From an uncultured Bacillaceae bacterium (GTDB lineage Bacteria > Bacillota > Bacilli > Caldalkalibacillales > Caldalkalibacillaceae): a stretch of 5,661 bases of DNA. The stretch lies in assembly GCA_937967685.1 (NCBI GenBank), contig CALBTX010000164.1, forward strand, positions 1 through 5,661, written 5' to 3'. Numbering within the stretch: position 1 is the stretch's first letter; every line of letters begins with the position of its first letter. The notes below the pieces were generated by a model. That model saw nothing but the letters and a program-made list of their open reading frames with translations, did not search any database and was not told where the DNA came from. The translations under genes and the position numbers were made by a program. Positions 1 to 5,546 of the stretch are shown piece by piece.

Positions 1-43
1 ACCGACGCGGGGCACCTTCGCGCAACACACAGGCCATTTTCAC
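1..43 (-). CDS. Possible 5' end of a divergent gene (partial, unidentified)
   Basis: Read on the minus strand, a GTG at 43-41 is preceded by AAGGAGG (plus-strand CCTCCTT, 51-57) with 7 nt between GGAGG and the GTG, a textbook Bacillota start. The frame stays open to the window edge and reads MKMACVLREGAPRR if GTG is initiator Met. A second in-frame start, ATG at 37-35, lies 13 nt from the Shine-Dalgarno and is less well placed. Fourteen codons are too few to assign a family. If real, this gene diverges from the terminase operon and would mark the left boundary of the late region. Against it: the AAGGAGG is one arm of a palindrome and could be coincidental, and genes just upstream of terS in such phages (often an HNH endonuclease) usually run in the same direction as terS. 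Confidence 0.3.
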   Translation of the reverse strand, partial: MKMACVLREGAPRR

Positions 44-49
44 ATGACC

Positions 50-67
50 CCCTCCTTTTCCGGAGGG
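50..67. repeat. Short inverted repeat upstream of terS
   Basis: CCCTCC (50-55) and GGAGGG (62-67) form a perfect 6-bp stem with a 6-nt loop (TTTTCC). No T-run follows on either strand, so it does not look like an intrinsic terminator. Each arm looks like a Shine-Dalgarno on one strand: the minus-strand reading fits the possible divergent gene, and the plus-strand reading precedes a 6-codon ORF (GTG 77 to TAA 95-97). A role in hiding ribosome binding sites, or as a protein-binding site, is possible but unproven. Confidence 0.4.
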
Positions 68-85
68 CAAAAAGAGGTGATAGAC

Positions 86-92
86 GGGGTGA
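86..92 (+). promoter_or_regulatory. Ribosome binding site of terS
   Basis: GGGGTGA, a match to the GGTGA part of the extended anti-Shine-Dalgarno complement, lies 5 nt before ATG 98. An in-frame TAA at 95-97 abuts the ATG, so translation cannot begin further upstream in this frame. A second SD-like string, AGAGGTGA (73-80), is 17 nt away and too far to be the main site. Confidence 0.6.
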
Positions 93-97
93 GATAA

Positions 98-460
98 ATG
101 CCGAATAAAAAAGAATTGACAAAAGATGACAAGATCAAGAAAGAGGTTCGGCGATTAAAACGGATTTACAAAGATTTGGAAGGAAAAAAGAAACAGGTTG
201 TCGATGGCCTGATCAATGAGGCGGCCTATATGAAGGCTACGCTGGAAGAACTGAAAGTCATGATCGACGAAAAAGGCCCGATTGACGAGATGTCGCAGGG
301 ATCATATTCGATCCTGCGAGAACATCCAGCAGTAAAGACCTACAACACCATGATCCAACGTTACACGACGGTGATCAAACAGCTTGCCGACTTGTTGCCA
401 AAAGAATTGCCGAAGGAGGATGACGACGGCTTCGAGTCGTTCGTGAGCGAACGTGATTAA
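98..460 (+). CDS. terS: Phage terminase small subunit, P27 family
   Basis: This 120-residue protein is the DNA-recognition subunit of the packaging motor. It binds the phage genome at the packaging start site and hands it to the large subunit. Evidence is the whole-protein pattern of the P27/Terminase_4 family: a lysine-rich N-terminus (1-33), a conserved helical segment around VDGLINEAAYMKATLEEL (35-52), and the family signature HPAVKTYNTMIQRYTTVIKQ (76-95) followed by LADLLP (96-101), then an acidic tail (107-120). Length is normal for the family. It is immediately upstream of terL, its usual partner, and overlaps it by 8 nt. The start is fixed by the in-frame TAA just before ATG 98. The family is clear; the DNA site it recognises cannot be seen here. 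Confidence 0.93.
   Translation: MPNKKELTKDDKIKKEVRRLKRIYKDLEGKKKQVVDGLINEAAYMKATLEELKVMIDEKGPIDEMSQGSYSILREHPAVKTYNTMIQRYTTVIKQLADLLPKELPKEDDDGFESFVSERD
413..455 (+). promoter_or_regulatory. Distant Shine-Dalgarno plus two hairpins before the terL GTG start
   Basis: AAGGAGGATGA (413-423), inside terS, is a strong Shine-Dalgarno, but no start codon lies at normal spacing behind it. The terL GTG is at 453, and an in-frame TGA at 444-446 excludes earlier terL starts. The intervening bases can fold into two adjacent small hairpins: CGAC 424-427 with GTCG 436-439, and TTCG 440-443 with CGAA 448-451 around a TGAG loop. If both form, only about five unpaired bases remain between AGGAGG and GTG, a normal distance. 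The fold is inferred by eye. Simple coupling through the 8-nt terS-terL overlap is the alternative. Confidence 0.4.
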
Positions 461-2135
461 GTATCCGCTTGATTACAACCCGATCCTCGAATACTGGCAG
501 AAGATCGAAAGCGGCGAGGAGATCGTTTCCGACAAGGTGCGGAGGGTGTATAAAAAATTGGTCTCCGATCTGAACGATGAGAACAGCGAATGGGAATACA
601 ACCCGAAACGGGCCAACCACGCCATTGAGTTCATCGAGAACTTTTGCAAGCATAGCAAGGGCAAGATGGGTGGCAAGCCGTTTTTACTGGAATTGTGGCA
701 GAAAGCGCTGGTAGCCGCGCTGTTCGGCTTCGTTCACAAGATCGATGGAACGCGGAAGTACCGGGAACTTATCCTCATCATTGCCCGGAAAAACGGGAAG
801 TCGACCCTTGGTTCAGCGATTGCCTTATATATGCTTGTGGCCGATGGAGAAGCGGGGCCGGAGGTCGTATCAGCAGCCACAAAGAAAGACCAGGCCAAAA
901 TCATCTGGTCGGAGTCCAAGCGCATGGTGAAGAAATCCCCTGTCCTGCGGAAGCGAGTGAAAACCCTTGTCCATGAGTTGATCAGCGAGTTTAACGACGG
1001 CACATTCAAGCCGCTGTCCAGCGACAGCAACACCCTGGACGGTCTCAACGTCCACTGTGCGCTCATTGACGAGCTCCACGCCATCGAGGACAAAAACCTG
1101 TACGACGTGATCGTGGACGGCATGTCAGCGCGGGAACAGCCGCTATCGATCATCACGACGACGGCAGGACCCGTCCGGGAAGGAATCTTTGACATCAAAT
1201 ATGATGAAGCCGAGCGCATCATCAACGGATACGACGATCCGGACGGCTACAAAGATGAGCGGGTTCTGCCGCTCATCTACGAGTTGGACAAGCGGGAAGA
1301 ATGGGCCGATGAGCGCTGTTGGAAGAAAGCCAACCCCGGACTGGGAACAGTCAAAAGCATTGACCAGTTGCGGCAGAAGGTGAAGAAGGCACAGGCTAAT
1401 CCTTTGTTGGTGAAGAACCTGCTGACAAAGGATTTTAACGTTCGGGAGACCACATCCGAGGCGTGGCTCACGTTCGAGCAGATCAACAATACGGAGACGT
1501 TCGACATCGCGACGCTCCAACCCCGATATGGCATTGGCGGTGTGGACCTTTCAAGTACCACCGACCTAACCGCGGCCTGTGTTTTGTTCATGCTCCCGGG
1601 AAACGACAAAATCTATTTCGATCATATGTACTGGCTGGCGGAGGAGCTGCTTGAAAAGCGGACCAAGGAGGACAAAATCCCGTATGACATCTGGCACGAA
1701 CAGGGGCTATTGAGGACATGCCCGGGGAACAGTGTCCACCCCAAGTATGTGACCGAGTGGTTCTTGGAAGTGATGAACGACAAAGGGATTTACCTGCCGT
1801 GGATCGGGTACGACAGTTGGAGCGCAAAGTATTGGGTTGAAGAGATGGAAGGGTATTTCGGCAAAGAAGCCATGATCCCGGTGATTCAGGGCAAGAAGAC
1901 ATTATCGGCACCGATGAAAAAGCTGGGCGCTGATTTAGAAAGCAAGAAAGTCGTCTACAACAACAACCCGATCACCAAATGGTGCCTGACCAATACCTCG
2001 ATTGACGAGGACAAAAACGGAAACATCCAGCCAATCAAAAGCAATTCGCGACGCCGCATCGACGGATTGGCGGCCATGCTGAACGCCTATGTGGTGCTTC
2101 AACAAAAGCTGAACGACTATCTCAACATGATTTAA
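453..2135 (+). CDS. terL: Phage terminase large subunit (packaging ATPase and nuclease)
   Basis: This 560-residue motor protein pumps DNA into the procapsid at the portal and cuts the concatemer. The N-terminal ATPase shows a Walker A variant ARKNGKST (111-118), Walker B ALIDE (203-207; D206, E207) and a coupling motif ITTTAG (234-239). The C-terminal RNase H-like nuclease shows three spaced acidic positions: D365 in GGVDLSSTTD, D454 in GYDSW and D537 in RRIDG. All key residues are present and the length is typical of the HK97/YmfN-like Terminase_1 group. The N-terminus NPILEYWQKIESGE (9-22) is family-typical, which supports GTG 453; an in-frame TGA at 444-446 blocks any earlier start and the next in-frame GTG is 28 codons on. 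It overlaps terS by 8 nt and ends 13 nt before the portal start. Non-AUG initiation and the absence of a close Shine-Dalgarno suggest low, coupled translation. Confidence 0.96.
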   Translation: MIKYPLDYNPILEYWQKIESGEEIVSDKVRRVYKKLVSDLNDENSEWEYNPKRANHAIEFIENFCKHSKGKMGGKPFLLELWQKALVAALFGFVHKIDGTRKYRELILIIARKNGKSTLGSAIALYMLVADGEAGPEVVSAATKKDQAKIIWSESKRMVKKSPVLRKRVKTLVHELISEFNDGTFKPLSSDSNTLDGLNVHCALIDELHAIEDKNLYDVIVDGMSAREQPLSIITTTAGPVREGIFDIKYDEAERIINGYDDPDGYKDERVLPLIYELDKREEWADERCWKKANPGLGTVKSIDQLRQKVKKAQANPLLVKNLLTKDFNVRETTSEAWLTFEQINNTETFDIATLQPRYGIGGVDLSSTTDLTAACVLFMLPGNDKIYFDHMYWLAEELLEKRTKEDKIPYDIWHEQGLLRTCPGNSVHPKYVTEWFLEVMNDKGIYLPWIGYDSWSAKYWVEEMEGYFGKEAMIPVIQGKKTLSAPMKKLGADLESKKVVYNNNPITKWCLTNTSIDEDKNGNIQPIKSNSRRRIDGLAAMLNAYVVLQQKLNDYLNMI

Positions 2136-2145
2136 AGGGGGTGAT
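2136..2145 (+). promoter_or_regulatory. Ribosome binding site deciding the portal TTG start
   Basis: AGGGGGTGAT begins right after the terL stop codon and ends 3 nt before TTG 2149. It matches the extended Bacillota Shine-Dalgarno (GGTGAT portion). The GTG at 2141 is in another frame and the terL stop is immediately upstream, so TTG 2149 is the best supported start. Confidence 0.65.
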
Positions 2146-2148
2146 CGA

Positions 2149-3396
2149 TTGGGTTTTTGGAGCCGTCTTTTCCGCTTTCGGAATCGGATTCCAGAACAGC
2201 AAAGCGTGAGGGTTGAATTGATCACCGAACGGGGGAACGGCTTTTATTCGTGGCACGGGGATCTGTACCGGTCGGACATCGTTCGGTCCTGTATCCGACC
2301 CACGGCCAAAGCCATCGGCAAGCTGGCGGCCAAACATATCCGGGAAGGGCCGAATGGTGTACAGGTTAACCCGGAGCCATACATGCGGTTTCTCCTTGAA
2401 GAACCAAACCCGTTCATGAGCGGCCAGATGTTGCAGGAGAAGCTGGCCACGCAACTCAAACTCAACAACAACGCGTTTGCCTTGATCATCCGGGATGAGT
2501 TTGGCTATCCAACGCAGATTTACCCGATTCCATGCACGGCGGTTGAAGCGATTTATGACGCATCCGGAGAGTTGAACCTCAAGTTCACGCTACGCAATGG
2601 AAAACAGGCGCAGTTCCCGTATCGCGACATCATCCATCTCAGGCAAGACTTCCACCAAAACGACGTGTTTGGGGACAGTCCGGCGGAAGCGATCACGTCG
2701 CTGATGGAGATCGTGAACACCACGGACCAGGGCGTGGTGAAGGCCATCCAGAACAGTAACGTTATCAAATGGCTGCTCAAGTTTAAGCAGGTGCTCAGGC
2801 CGGAGGACATCAAGAAACACGTCGATGATTTTGTCAAAAACTATCTCTCGATCAACAGCGAAACGGGAGGCGCGGCGGCGGCTGACGCCAAATATGATGT
2901 CGAGCAAGTCAAGCCGGAAAGCTATGTGCCGAATGCAGCGCAAATGGACCGAACGCTGCAGCGGGTATATAGCTTTTTTAATACCAACGAAAAGATCGCC
3001 CAATCCAAATTCACCGAGGATGAATGGGTGTCTTTTTACGAGTCCGAGATCGAGCCATTGGCGATCCAGATGAGTCACGAGTTTACCCGTAAGCTGTTCA
3101 GCCGGAAGGAACGGTCTTTCGGGAACAGGATCATCTTTGAAGCGTCTAACCTGCAGTATGCCAGCATGAGGACCAAATTGGGACTGGTGCAGATGGTTGA
3201 CCGCGGGGCCATGACACCGAACGAATGGCGAAAGATCCTGAACATGGGTCCGATTGAAGGCGGCGACCAGCCGATCCGCCGTTTGGATACCGCGGCAGTA
3301 CCCAGTGAAGGAGGTGATGGCATGGATGAGGGGCAAAGCGAAGGACAATCTGAGCAGCCTGCTGCAGATCAAAAACCAAACCGAAACCAGCGCTGA
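2149..3396 (+). CDS. Phage portal protein, HK97 family
   Basis: This 415-residue protein forms the ring (12 copies in known phages) at one vertex of the head, through which DNA enters and leaves. It also docks terminase and later the connector. Family features are the N-terminal YRSDIVRSCIRPTAKAIGKL stretch (40-59), EEPNPFMSGQMLQEKLATQL (84-103) followed by NNNAFALIIRDEFGYP (106-121), the DIIHLR segment (160-165), and the C-terminal MTPNEWRKILNMGPIEGGD (355-373). Length fits phage portal family PF04860. The last 30 or so residues are low-complexity and rich in E, G, Q and D; part of that tail (3326 onward) also encodes the protease start in another frame. TTG initiation is consistent with the low copy number needed. 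It sits in the standard place between terL and protease. Confidence 0.95.
   Translation: MGFWSRLFRFRNRIPEQQSVRVELITERGNGFYSWHGDLYRSDIVRSCIRPTAKAIGKLAAKHIREGPNGVQVNPEPYMRFLLEEPNPFMSGQMLQEKLATQLKLNNNAFALIIRDEFGYPTQIYPIPCTAVEAIYDASGELNLKFTLRNGKQAQFPYRDIIHLRQDFHQNDVFGDSPAEAITSLMEIVNTTDQGVVKAIQNSNVIKWLLKFKQVLRPEDIKKHVDDFVKNYLSINSETGGAAAADAKYDVEQVKPESYVPNAAQMDRTLQRVYSFFNTNEKIAQSKFTEDEWVSFYESEIEPLAIQMSHEFTRKLFSRKERSFGNRIIFEASNLQYASMRTKLGLVQMVDRGAMTPNEWRKILNMGPIEGGDQPIRRLDTAAVPSEGGDGMDEGQSEGQSEQPAADQKPNRNQR
3308..3318 (+). promoter_or_regulatory. Strong ribosome binding site deciding the protease start
   Basis: AAGGAGGTGAT is a near-perfect complement to the 16S rRNA 3' end and lies within the portal coding sequence, 7 nt before ATG 3326. 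In the protease frame GTG 3314 and ATG 3317 fall inside this motif, and TTG 3254 has no such site, so ATG 3326 is preferred. ATG 3322 belongs to the portal frame. Confidence 0.85.
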
Positions 3397-4048
3397 CCTC
3401 TATTTCTACGGGGACATCGTGAGTAGCTGGTGGGGGGCATGGGACGATACAGACCAGTATCCCAGCGCCGTCCGTGATTTCCTGAAAAACGCCGAGGGAA
3501 AAGACCTGAACATCTATATCAACAGCGGCGGCGGGGCTGTGTTTGCCGGCATGGCCATTTACAACATGCTCAAACGGCACAACGGCTTTAAAACTGTCTA
3601 TGTGGATGGCGTGGCGGCATCCATCGCCTCCGTCATTGCGCTGGCCGGTGATCGGATCATCATCCCGTCCAATGCGTATCTGATGATCCACAAACCGTGG
3701 ACCATTGCGGTCGGGAACGCGGATGATCTGCTGAATATGATAGAGATGCTAGATAAAGTCGAGGAAGGAATCATCAACGTCTATGCCGATCATCTGGCGG
3801 ACGGCGTGGACATTGAAACGATTAAGGAGATGGTGGCCAAAGAGACATGGATGACCGGCGATGAAGCCGCACGATATTTTAACGTGGAAGTGGGGCCGCC
3901 CTTGGAGGCGGTTGCTTACAGTGGGGAGATGCTGGATAAGTTCCGGAATGCGCCGCAACAACTGAAAGATGCAAAGAAAAAGAGTCTTGCCGTATACCGG
4001 GCAAGGCTCAATTTGTTGAAACTCAAAGGGGGTACAATCGATGAATAA
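3326..4048 (+). CDS. Head-maturation protease, ClpP-type (S14 family)
   Basis: This 240-residue serine protease is expected to be packaged in the procapsid and to remove capsid delta domains before DNA filling. The ClpP fold is shown by INSGGGAVFAGMAIYNML (65-82), the nucleophile loop VDGVAAS with Ser99 in the AAS position, the histidine loop LMIHKP with His122, and the C-terminal KETWMTGDEAARYF segment (172-185). The acidic triad member appears to be Glu173 rather than the Asp of cellular ClpP; from memory, E-T-W is common in phage members, so activity is expected. It begins 71 nt inside the portal gene and ends 8 nt inside the capsid gene, which suggests translational coupling on both sides. 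Location directly before the capsid gene, and the absence of any host Clp context, separate it from housekeeping ClpP. Confidence 0.94.
   Translation: MRGKAKDNLSSLLQIKNQTETSADLYFYGDIVSSWWGAWDDTDQYPSAVRDFLKNAEGKDLNIYINSGGGAVFAGMAIYNMLKRHNGFKTVYVDGVAASIASVIALAGDRIIIPSNAYLMIHKPWTIAVGNADDLLNMIEMLDKVEEGIINVYADHLADGVDIETIKEMVAKETWMTGDEAARYFNVEVGPPLEAVAYSGEMLDKFRNAPQQLKDAKKKSLAVYRARLNLLKLKGGTIDE
4025..4032 (+). promoter_or_regulatory. Ribosome binding site of the capsid gene
   Basis: AAAGGGGG lies 8 nt before ATG 4041, within the last codons of the protease. With an ATG start and good spacing this supports strong initiation, as expected for the most abundant virion protein. Confidence 0.6.
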
Positions 4049-4400
4049 AAAGGAGTATTTGGAAAAGCGTAAAGCACTTTTGGAACAAGCTGAAGCGCTT
4101 TTGAAAGAAGGCAAGTTGAAAGAGTTTGAGGCCAAAGAACAGGAGATTAAGGACCTGGACGAAAAGTTTGAGGCATACGCCAAAGCGCAAGCCAATATGA
4201 ACGCTTTGAAAGAGAGAAAAGTGGTGGATATGGTGGTGGACATGACGAAACAACAAGACGGCACGGTGGCCTCTACGAAGCCTGTCGAGGCCAAGGATGA
4301 GAAACAGGTGTATCTCCGGGCCTGGGCCAAGGACATGATGGGGCAGCCGCTGACCGAAGAAGAGCGTGTCGTGTTTGACAAGTTCAATGCGGATGTCAAG
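4041..4400 (+). other. Delta (scaffolding) domain portion of the capsid gene
   Basis: Codons 1 to about 120 encode the part probably removed by the adjacent protease. Residues 3-60 are lysine/glutamate-rich with leucine and alanine at heptad-like spacing. Residues 64-85 form a polar linker, and 88-120 are a second helical stretch with QVYLRAWAKDM, a pattern often found just before the mature N-arm. The right boundary is an estimate, placed upstream of the conserved VVIPETV that starts the shell domain. Confidence 0.6.
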
Positions 4401-5291
4401 AACGCTGTGCAAACCACGAACGAGCACGCCGTGGTGATTCCGGAAACGGTTCGCGACGGCATTTGGAGAGAGGCCGGCGAGCTGTACCCGATTCTTGGGG
4501 ACGTGAGTATGACCTTTGTTCCCGGCGATTTGACCATCATCAAAGAGGTGAACAGCGGTACGGATGCGGAGTGGTATGATGAGCAAACCGCTGTTACCGA
4601 TGGCGATTTCCAACTGGCTGAGTTGAACCTCACTGGTTGCGAGCTGGCGAAGGCTATCCCGGTCAGTTGGAAACTCCGCAAAATGTCCATTGATGCGTTT
4701 ATTGCCTACATCCAAACCCTGCTTGCTGAAAAAATGGGTGCCGCATTAGCAAAAGCAATTGTCAGCGGTCAGGGTAAACCTGGGCCGAGCGACCCGTGGA
4801 AACCGCAGCCACGGGGGATCGTCACGGCGATCAAGGCTGAAGCTGGAACTCCCCAAATTATCACTTATGACCCGAATGCGGAAACTCCCGATCCGCTGAC
4901 CTACGATAAGCTGGCTCAAGCGATGGGGTTGATTAAATCCGCATACAAGACCGGCGCGGCAATATATGCGAAAAGTTCCGTGATCTGGGGAACCTTGGCT
5001 TTGATCAAAGACAACAATGGTCGCCCACTGTTTGTCCCTGACGTGACGACCGGCGGTGTAGGGCGGATCTTTGGGGTTCCGGTTAAAGAAGAGGACAGCG
5101 TTCCTGATGGTGATATCCTGATTGGGAACGTTGACCGCGGTTATGCCATGAACGTCAACGAAAACATGACCATCTATACGGAGGATCATGTGAAACAGCG
5201 CTATACCGACTATATGGGTTATGCGCTGGTTGACGGGGATGTGCTCACTACGAAAGCGTTTGCCTACATTGAGAAAATTTCTGCTGCTTAA
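4041..5291 (+). CDS. Major capsid protein, HK97 fold, with N-terminal delta (scaffold) domain
   Basis: This 416-residue protein forms the hexamers and pentamers of the icosahedral head. Residues 1-60 are highly charged and strongly helical (EYLEKRKALLEQAEALLKEG and following), a coiled-coil delta domain that acts as built-in scaffold; no separate scaffold gene is present. The mature shell domain begins near HAVVIPETV (129-137), giving about 290-300 residues after cleavage. Then come an E-loop-like region (about 160-195), the LAKAIPVSWKLRKMSIDA segment (202-219), helix-rich P-domain sequence (221-243), A-domain segments including RIFGVPVKEED (342-352), and a C-terminal P-domain strand with YMGYALVDGDVLTTKAFAYI (391-410). 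Length and order fit the Phage_capsid HK97 family (PF05065). The exact cleavage site cannot be read. It follows the protease by an 8-nt overlap and ends 6 nt before a strong hairpin. Confidence 0.95.
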   Translation: MNKKEYLEKRKALLEQAEALLKEGKLKEFEAKEQEIKDLDEKFEAYAKAQANMNALKERKVVDMVVDMTKQQDGTVASTKPVEAKDEKQVYLRAWAKDMMGQPLTEEERVVFDKFNADVKNAVQTTNEHAVVIPETVRDGIWREAGELYPILGDVSMTFVPGDLTIIKEVNSGTDAEWYDEQTAVTDGDFQLAELNLTGCELAKAIPVSWKLRKMSIDAFIAYIQTLLAEKMGAALAKAIVSGQGKPGPSDPWKPQPRGIVTAIKAEAGTPQIITYDPNAETPDPLTYDKLAQAMGLIKSAYKTGAAIYAKSSVIWGTLALIKDNNGRPLFVPDVTTGGVGRIFGVPVKEEDSVPDGDILIGNVDRGYAMNVNENMTIYTEDHVKQRYTDYMGYALVDGDVLTTKAFAYIEKISAA

Positions 5292-5297
5292 TCACCT

Positions 5298-5337
5298 GAG
5301 TAAAGGGCCGGGCCAATCGGTTCGGCCCTTACTCTTT
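5298..5337 (+). terminator. Strong hairpin after the capsid gene: partial terminator or RNA-stabilising element
   Basis: GAGTAAAGGGCCG (5298-5310) pairs with CGGCCCTTACTC (5323-5334), giving 12 base pairs with one bulged A. The stem extends by GGCC (5311-5314) with GGTT (5319-5322), including two G-U pairs, leaving the tetraloop AATC. It starts 6 nt after the capsid stop. Only three T residues follow (5335-5337) and the next gene's Shine-Dalgarno begins at once, so full termination is unlikely. A leaky terminator or a 3'-end protector that keeps capsid mRNA more abundant than downstream messages fits better. Confidence 0.7.
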
Positions 5338-5346
5338 GGGAGTGAT
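5338..5346 (+). promoter_or_regulatory. Ribosome binding site of the small basic gene
   Basis: GGGAGTGAT resembles the extended Shine-Dalgarno with one base changed and ends 4 nt before GTG 5351, the same geometry as the terS and portal sites. TTG 5336 and GTG 5342 overlap the motif, and ATG 5345 is too close to it, so GTG 5351 is preferred, though ATG 5345 cannot be excluded. Confidence 0.5.
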
Positions 5347-5350
5347 GACA

Positions 5351-5536
5351 GTGTTCACGGGTAAGGTGATCAAGAAATTCATCGACAAGCACACCCGGAA
5401 ACGTTATGAGGCCGGGCAGGAATACCGACACAAAGATGAAAAGCGCTTGCAGGAACTCAGCAAACTGGGCTTTGTCGAGTACGAAAGCAGTGATAAAAAG
5501 CCCAAAAAGAAATCTAGAGTCAAGTCTAAAAAGTAG
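5351..5536 (+). CDS. Small basic protein between capsid and connector, function unknown
   Basis: From GTG 5351 this gives 61 residues (63 from ATG 5345). The N-terminal part, KVIKKFIDKHTRKRYEAGQEY (5-25) followed by KDEKRLQELSKLGFVEY (28-44), has the layout of a small phage domain seen by memory in many Gram-positive head modules: a short beta strand, a 'DK.T...Y..G' turn, then a helix ending in a glycine-phenylalanine step. The C-terminus is a lysine-rich tail, KKPKKKSRVKSKK (49-61), likely disordered and able to bind nucleic acid or acidic protein surfaces. No catalytic motif, signal peptide or membrane segment is visible. It follows the post-capsid hairpin and ends 10 nt before the connector. 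A head-completion, capsid-associated or DNA-binding role is possible; none can be shown. Its A-rich 3' end differs in composition from its neighbours. Confidence 0.8.
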   Translation: MFTGKVIKKFIDKHTRKRYEAGQEYRHKDEKRLQELSKLGFVEYESSDKKPKKKSRVKSKK

Positions 5537-5540
5537 GTGG
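5535..5540 (+). promoter_or_regulatory. Ribosome binding site of the connector gene
   Basis: AGGTGG overlaps the stop codon of the small basic gene (TAG 5534-5536) and lies 6 nt before ATG 5547. A TAA at 5544-5546, in frame with the connector, abuts the ATG and fixes the start. Confidence 0.6.
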
Positions 5541-5546
5541 CCGTAA

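Noticed and set aside
50..67. Intrinsic terminator before terS
   Set aside because: The stem is only 6 bp and no T-run follows it on either strand.
1..97. Candidate cos or pac site upstream of terS
   Set aside because: HK97-like phages often have cos near terS, but nothing here can be identified as a nicking site or TerS-binding repeat array; only one 6-bp palindrome is visible.
116..121. Perfect TTGACA on the plus strand as a -35 box
   Set aside because: No TATAAT-like hexamer occurs 16-18 nt downstream, and it lies inside terS codons.
3254..3325. Upstream TTG extension of the protease
   Set aside because: No Shine-Dalgarno precedes TTG 3254, the extra 24 residues lack family character, and a near-perfect site sits before ATG 3326.
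2590..3372. Minus-strand 260-codon open frame opposite the portal gene
   Set aside because: It lies wholly opposite the portal and early protease coding sequence, has no ribosome binding site I can see, and its translation shows no recognisable domain. It is an antisense by-product of plus-strand codon use.
3749..4690. Minus-strand 313-codon open frame opposite protease and capsid
   Set aside because: Its product is serine/phenylalanine/leucine-rich, as expected from antisense of lysine/glutamate-rich coiled-coil codons, and it crosses two well-supported genes.
4023..4715. Minus-strand 230-codon open frame opposite the capsid gene
   Set aside because: Histidine/leucine-rich antisense translation with no domain pattern; the opposite strand encodes the capsid protein.
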